From Actinocrinis sp046724665 (GTDB taxonomy: Bacteria > Actinomycetota > Actinomycetes > Streptomycetales > Catenulisporaceae), in NCBI GenBank assembly GCA_046724665.1, contig JBKOWZ010000177.1, forward strand, positions 1-17,133: 17,133 nt of DNA. The letters run 5' to 3'. Below, piece by piece: positions 13,524 through 17,133 of the stretch. The notes under the pieces were generated by a model. That model saw nothing but the letters and a program-made list of their open reading frames with translations. It did not search any database and was not told where the DNA came from. Position 1 is the first letter of the stretch. Every line of letters begins with the position of its first letter. Position numbers and translations under genes: made by a program.

Positions 13524-13624
13524 CACTGTAGCGCCCTGATGAGGCCGCGGTCACTGGGAGTCGGCACGGCGCGCCGCAGCGGTATCCAGGCAGGTGGAGC
13601 GGCTGGCGGACGGCGCGCAGCGGG

Positions 13625-14731
13625 TCAGGAGGTCGCCGCGGAGGAGTCGCCGCCGCCGTTCTCGATCTTCTGCATGTCGGCGACGACGGTGTTGGCCGGG
13701 ATGGCGAAGCCGAGGCCGACGGAGCCGGAGCTCGACCCGCCGGAGGACGAGGAGTAGATCGCCGAGTTCATCCCGATCACCCGTCCGGCGGAGTTGAGCA
13801 GCGGGCCGCCGGAGTTGCCCGGGTTGATCGAGGCGTCGGTCTGGATGGCGGAGTAGGTCACCGTGGTGGTCGAGCCGAGGCCGCGCCAGCCGAAGCCGGG
13901 GAAGCCGCCGCCGTTGTTGGTGGACTCGGTGATCGAGACCCTGCGGTTGAGCGCCGAGACGATGCCGCTGGTCACCGTGTTCTGCAACTGGTCGGGCGAG
14001 CCGATGGCGATGGTCTGGTCGCCGACCTGGACCTTGGCCGAGTCGGCGAAGGTGACCGGCGTGAGCCCGGAGGCGCCCTCGGCCTGGATGACCGCGATGT
14101 CGTCGGCGGCGATGTAGCCGATGACCTTCGCGTCGTAGCTCTTGCCGTTGTACAGGGTGACCGTCAGCCGGCCGCCCTCGGCGACGTAGTCGGCGATCAC
14201 GTGGTTGTTGGTGACGATCTTCCCGTCGGACGAGACGATCATCCCGGAGCCGGCGCCGGACACCGCGCCGGTGTCCTCGTTGACCTGCACCACGCTCGGC
14301 AGCACGGCGTTGGCGACCTTGCCGATCGCGCTGCTCGCGGTCGAGTCGCTGACTCCGGTGACCGACGTCACCACCGGATTGGCGGAGTCGTGCCCGCTGA
14401 AGTAGGCGCCCGCGACGCCGCCGACACCGGCCGCGGCGATGACGAACGCGCCGACCACGCCGAGGCCGAACCTCATCGGCGGACGGCGGCGCGGCTCCGG
14501 CGCGGGGGACGTGCCGGGAGGCTCAGATCCGGGCGGCGGCGCGGCCGCCTGCGGCTGCGGCTGGGCTTGGTACTGACCGGAACCCCGCCAGGCGTACTCG
14601 TCCCCGCGGGCCTGCACGGTGTGCTGAGTCGCGTGGTTCTGAGTCGCGTGGTTCTGGGTTGCCTGCGGGTGCGGAGCGATCCACCGCGGCTGCGCCTGGA
14701 CGGCGTCGGTGTCGTGCTGCGTCTCGGTCAT
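13625..14731 (-). CDS. Membrane-anchored S1C trypsin-like serine protease (HtrA/DegP-like, no PDZ)
   Basis: 368 residues. Residues 1-86 are a cytoplasmic tail rich in Gln, Pro, Ala and Arg, containing an ATQNH repeat; 87-110 form one transmembrane segment (GLGVVGAFVIAAAGVGGVAG); the remainder lies outside the membrane. The catalytic triad is complete: H177 in TNNHVI, D211 in AADDIAVI and S307 in the strongly conserved NPGNSGGPL. The protease domain ends near 355, and no PDZ domain follows, unlike DegP/HtrA; many actinomycete relatives of this type have one or none. The role is envelope protein quality control or regulated proteolysis (family knowledge). Start choice: ATG at 14731 gives a normal N-terminus; the frame is open further upstream to 15160 but overlaps the divergent aminotransferase gene. 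A GGAG close to the ATG is poorly spaced, so the start has modest support. Divergent from the hopanoid genes. Confidence 0.88.
   Translation of the reverse strand: MTETQHDTDAVQAQPRWIAPHPQATQNHATQNHATQHTVQARGDEYAWRGSGQYQAQPQPQAAAPPPGSEPPGTSPAPEPRRRPPMRFGLGVVGAFVIAAAGVGGVAGAYFSGHDSANPVVTSVTGVSDSTASSAIGKVANAVLPSVVQVNEDTGAVSGAGSGMIVSSDGKIVTNNHVIADYVAEGGRLTVTLYNGKSYDAKVIGYIAADDIAVIQAEGASGLTPVTFADSAKVQVGDQTIAIGSPDQLQNTVTSGIVSALNRRVSITESTNNGGGFPGFGWRGLGSTTTVTYSAIQTDASINPGNSGGPLLNSAGRVIGMNSAIYSSSSGGSSSGSVGLGFAIPANTVVADMQKIENGGGDSSAATS
14626..14655. repeat. 15-bp tandem duplication in the protease N-terminal tail
   Basis: Two exact copies of GAGTCGCGTGGTTCT lie at 14626-14640 and 14641-14655, with a degenerate third unit after them. 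On the minus strand this encodes repeated ATQNH units around residues 24-36 of the protease. The repeat is in frame, so copy-number change would lengthen or shorten the tail by five residues. Confidence 0.8.
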
Positions 14732-14849
14732 GACTCCGAGCGTGCCCAGGCTCCTTGAAAGACTGCTGAGACTACGGTCAGACCAGCTCAAGAAAAGCCG
14801 GCGCCCGGCCCGGCCGTACGCACGGGTCCGGCGCTCCGTCCGGCCCCGC

Positions 14850-14880
14850 CCGGCGCACAGAGTCAACCGTCCGGCGCACA
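14850..14880. promoter_or_regulatory. Direct repeats flanking a TTGACT in the protease/aminotransferase divergent region
   Basis: CCGGCGCACA occurs at 14850-14859 and 14871-14880, 21 bp apart (two DNA turns). Between them the minus strand reads TTGACT (14866-14861), a good -35 element directed towards the protease gene, but no matching -10 is visible at the normal distance. It may be an activator or repressor site pair. Confidence 0.3.
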
Positions 14881-14940
14881 ATATCCACAGTTCCCGGGAA
14901 ACCCGCCTGGTGAGCCGCCCTGCGCCGGTGATCGCCACCG

Positions 14941-14946
14941 TAGTAT
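14941..14946 (+). promoter_or_regulatory. Candidate -10 element for the hopanoid genes
   Basis: TAGTAT fits a TAnnnT -10 element, about 40 bases before the aminotransferase ATG; no convincing -35 precedes it. In the predicted leader a 5-bp hairpin, CCCAC (14951-14955) with GTGGG (14961-14965), lies just before a GGAAGGG site at 14969-14975. A perfect 10-bp palindrome, TTCCCGGGAA (14891-14900), is upstream. Confidence 0.3.
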
Positions 14947-14987
14947 CAGCCCCACAGACGGTGGGTCCGGAAGGGCGGTAGGCGTCG

Positions 14988-16421
14988 ATGGGCAGCGTGA
15001 CCGAAAGCGGGGGCCTGAGCGGGCCGGGCGGGGCCGGCTCCGGCGGGCTCGACCTGGCGCGGCTGATCCGCGAGCGCACCGGCGAGGCGCACGACCTCCA
15101 GGCCCGGCTGCTCAACCCGCAGCTGCCGCGGATGCTGCACACGATCGGGTTCGACCGCACCTACGTGCGCGCCGAGGGCGCCTACTTCTACGACCGCGAG
15201 GGCAACGACTACCTCGACTTCCTCTCCGGGTTCGGGGTCTTCGCCGCGGGGCGCAACCATCCGGCCATCCGCGCCGCGCTGCACCAGGTGCTCGACGCGC
15301 AGCTGGCCGACCTGGTCCAGTTCGACTCGCCGCTGCTGGCCGGGCTGCTCGCCGAGCGGCTGCTGGCCAAGGCCCCGCACCTGGAGCGGGTGTACTTCGG
15401 CAACAGCGGCACCGAGGCGGTCGAGGCGGCGCTCAAGTTCGCCCGCTACGCCACGGGCCGCACCCGCGTGCTCTACTGCGACCACGCCTTCCACGGCCTG
15501 ACGGCCGGCTCGCTCTCGGTCAACGGTGCCGCCGAGTTCCGCCGCGGCTTCGACCCGCTGCTGCCGGACACCGTGGTGCCGCTCGGCGACCTCGAGGCGC
15601 TCGAGCGCGAGCTGGCCCGCGGCGACGTGGCCGCGCTGCTGCTCGAGCCGATCCAGGGCAAGGGCGTCAACATCCCGCCGCCCGGCTGGCTGCGGGCGGC
15701 GCAGGAGCGGCTGCGCGCGCACGGCGCGCTGCTGATCTGCGACGAGGTGCAGACCGGCGTCGGGCGCACCGGGAAGTTCTTCGCCTACGAACACGAGGAG
15801 GGCGTCGAGCCGGACATCGTGACCGTGGCCAAGGCGCTGTCCGGCGGCTTCGTGCCGGTCGGCGCGACCCTGGCCAAGGGCTGGATCTTCGAGAAGGTCT
15901 ACTCCTCGATGGACCGGGTGCTGGTGCACGACTCGACCTTCGGCTCGAACGCGATGGCGATGGCCGCCGGGCTGGCCGCGCTCCAGGTGGTCGAGGACGA
16001 GCAGCTGGTGGCGAACTCCGAGCGGATCGGCGGCCTGCTGCGCGCGCGGCTGACCGAGCGGATCGAGCGTTACGACCTGCTCACCGACGTGCGCGGCCGC
16101 GGCCTGATGATCGGGTTCGAATTCGGCAGGCCCTCCTCGCTCAAGCTCAAGGCCGGCTGGAGCACCCTCCAGGCGGCAAGGCGCGGGCTGTTCGCGCAGA
16201 TGGTGGTCGTTCCGCTCTTCCAGCGGCACCGGATCCTGACCCAGGTGGCCGGCGACCACATGGACGTGATCAAGCTGCTGCCACCGCTGAACATCACCGA
16301 GACCGAGGTGGACCGCTTCATCGAGGCCTTCGACGACGTGATGCGGGACGCGCACCGCGGCACCGGGTTGATGTGGGACTTCGGGCGCACGCTGGTCAAG
16401 CAGGCCCTCCAGCGGCGGTGA
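14988..16421 (+). CDS. hpnO: Class III PLP aminotransferase, HpnO-like (amino-hopanoid side chain)
   Basis: 477 residues, slightly long for the ornithine/acetylornithine aminotransferase fold because of a Gly/Ser-rich N-terminal tail (about 1-20). PLP features are intact: NSGTEA at 139-144, HAFHGLT at about 166-172, D252 in CDEVQTGVGRTG (contacts the pyridine nitrogen), and K282 in VAKALSGGF, which forms the Schiff base. The C-terminal QRHRILTQVAGDHMDVIKLL segment fits the domain around residues 405-425. It is followed after 2 bases by an hpnC gene, so hopanoid synthesis is the best context; HpnO is known to be needed for aminobacteriohopanetriol, by transamination of the side chain. The symbol rests on context and overall resemblance, and another aminotransferase role is possible. 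Start at ATG 14988, with GGAAGGG 12 bases upstream; a GTG three codons later is an alternative. Confidence 0.78.
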   Translation: MGSVTESGGLSGPGGAGSGGLDLARLIRERTGEAHDLQARLLNPQLPRMLHTIGFDRTYVRAEGAYFYDREGNDYLDFLSGFGVFAAGRNHPAIRAALHQVLDAQLADLVQFDSPLLAGLLAERLLAKAPHLERVYFGNSGTEAVEAALKFARYATGRTRVLYCDHAFHGLTAGSLSVNGAAEFRRGFDPLLPDTVVPLGDLEALERELARGDVAALLLEPIQGKGVNIPPPGWLRAAQERLRAHGALLICDEVQTGVGRTGKFFAYEHEEGVEPDIVTVAKALSGGFVPVGATLAKGWIFEKVYSSMDRVLVHDSTFGSNAMAMAAGLAALQVVEDEQLVANSERIGGLLRARLTERIERYDLLTDVRGRGLMIGFEFGRPSSLKLKAGWSTLQAARRGLFAQMVVVPLFQRHRILTQVAGDHMDVIKLLPPLNITETEVDRFIEAFDDVMRDAHRGTGLMWDFGRTLVKQALQRR

Positions 16422-16423
16422 CC

Positions 16424-17133
16424 ATGGTGGCCGAACAGATCCCCGACGCGGTGCGCGATCCGGACCGGGCCGTGATCGCGGCGAAGGAGCAGGCCGAGAA
16501 CTTCCCGGTGGCGCTGCGCTTCCTGCCCCGGCGGGTGCGCGAGGACCTCGGTGCGTTCTACACCTTCGCCCGCTACGTGGACGACCTCGGCGACGAGTAC
16601 GCCGGGGACCGGGTGGCCGCGCTGCGTGAGGTGGACGCCGACCTCGACCGCCTCGCCTCCGGCGCGCCTGCCGTGCTCGAGCCGGTGCGCGGGCTCGCCC
16701 GCCTCACCGCGGACGGCCGGGTGCCGGTCGAGCCCTTCCACAACCTGGTCGCCGCGAACCTGATGGACCAGCACAAGCCGCGCTACGCCACGTTCGCCGA
16801 GCTGGTCGCGTACTGCAAGCTGTCGGCGGACCCGGTCGGCCGGGTGGTGCTGTACGTCGCCGGGCAGGCCACCGAGCAGAACATCGCCGACTCCGACGCG
16901 GTGTGCACCGGGCTCCAGGTGATCGAGCACCTGCAAGACGTCGCCGAGGACTACCGGGCCGGGCGGATCTACCTGCCGCAGGAGGACCTGACCGCGTTCG
17001 GGGTGTCCGAGGGCGACCTCGCGGCCGGCCGTGCCGACGAGGACCTCAAGGCGCTGCTGCGCTGGGAGGCCGGCCGCGCCGCGGTGCTGCTCAGCCGCGG
17101 CGTGCCGCTGACCCGGCGGCTGCGCGGCTGGGC
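16424..17133 (+). CDS. hpnC: HpnC, squalene-synthase-like enzyme (hydroxysqualene synthase), cut by the window edge
   Basis: 236 codons are present and the 3' end is missing because the window stops. HpnC converts presqualene diphosphate to hydroxysqualene, which HpnE reduces to squalene for hopanoid cyclisation (established for the HpnCDE pathway). Both Asp-rich Mg-diphosphate motifs of the trans-prenyltransferase fold are visible: YVDDLGDEY (D53, D54, D57) and HLQDVAEDY (D172, D176), followed by GRIYLPQEDL. The N-terminal AENFPVALRFLPRRVREDLG and FYTFARYVDD are typical of HpnC rather than HpnD. Start ATG 16424 lies 2 bases after the aminotransferase stop, implying translational coupling; GTG 16427 is an alternative. 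hpnD and hpnE would be expected just beyond the window. Confidence 0.9.
   Translation, partial: MVAEQIPDAVRDPDRAVIAAKEQAENFPVALRFLPRRVREDLGAFYTFARYVDDLGDEYAGDRVAALREVDADLDRLASGAPAVLEPVRGLARLTADGRVPVEPFHNLVAANLMDQHKPRYATFAELVAYCKLSADPVGRVVLYVAGQATEQNIADSDAVCTGLQVIEHLQDVAEDYRAGRIYLPQEDLTAFGVSEGDLAAGRADEDLKALLRWEAGRAAVLLSRGVPLTRRLRGW

Noticed and set aside
13414..13554. 47-residue extension of the acyl-CoA dehydrogenase
   Set aside because: It crosses the 34-bp stem-loop, and the ATG at 13413 has a CGGAGG site and gives the normal family length.
14732..15160. N-terminal extension of the protease to a 511-residue protein
   Set aside because: It would overlap the divergent aminotransferase start, and its composition is shadow-like. 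The MTETQ start gives the usual cytoplasmic tail plus one membrane segment.
1..17133. CRISPR array, tRNA or rRNA genes
   Set aside because: No regularly spaced 25-40 bp repeats, no tRNA-like cloverleaf and no conserved rRNA segments were seen on reading; a covariance search was not possible here.

Overview
The window is about 17 kb of very GC-rich DNA. Codons end overwhelmingly in G or C, start codons include GTG, and genes are closely packed. The gene content (a secreted S1C trypsin-like protease with a cytoplasmic N-terminus, Lrp and LysR regulators, a TerC/DUF475 membrane protein, and hopanoid genes) fits a high-GC actinomycete such as Streptomyces, Catenulispora or a relative. I cannot name the species from the sequence. 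No rRNA, tRNA, CRISPR array or intact mobile element was seen.

Layout, left to right. (1) 62-523 (-): a small secreted Tyr-rich protein of unknown function, followed by a strong hairpin at 11-48. (2) 762-1865 (-): an FUSC-type membrane exporter, divergent from a LysR regulator at 2041-2946 (+). The shared 175-bp gap holds a perfect palindrome and a T-N11-A box. (3) 2957-3706 (-) and 3727-4191 (-): a sirtuin deacylase behind an Lrp/AsnC regulator, probably one operon. (4) 4273-9686 (+): a tight operon with an HSP90-family ATPase, two helical-repeat/TPR proteins and a luciferase-like (LLM) flavin oxidoreductase. (5) 9738-10769 (+): a tyrosine-recombinase-like protein that appears to lack key catalytic residues. 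It ends in a small tandem repeat that puts stops in all three frames. (6) 10803-12059 (-): a DUF475/TerC membrane protein. (7) 12262-13413 (-): an acyl-CoA dehydrogenase. (8) 13625-14731 (-): a membrane-anchored HtrA-like protease without a PDZ domain. (9) 14988 to the right edge (+): a class III aminotransferase (HpnO-like) directly followed by HpnC, which cuts off at the window edge. This looks like the start of a hopanoid operon.

How the parts may work together. The LysR protein probably controls the divergent FUSC exporter. The Lrp and HSP90 genes share a divergent promoter region with two identical 9-bp TATTCGAAA sites 31 bp apart, so the Lrp protein may control both its own lrp-sirtuin operon and the HSP90 operon. 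The most unusual unit is the HSP90-TPR-TPR-oxidoreductase operon: TPR proteins are the classic co-chaperones of eukaryotic Hsp90, and here two such proteins are encoded directly behind a bacterial Hsp90 whose chain ends in Asp-Glu-Val. The first helical-repeat gene has an anomalous 3' end: its frame runs on through 493 nt of the next gene. At the right edge, HpnO-HpnC indicates hopanoid synthesis, with HpnC making hydroxysqualene and HpnO making an amino-hopanoid side chain.
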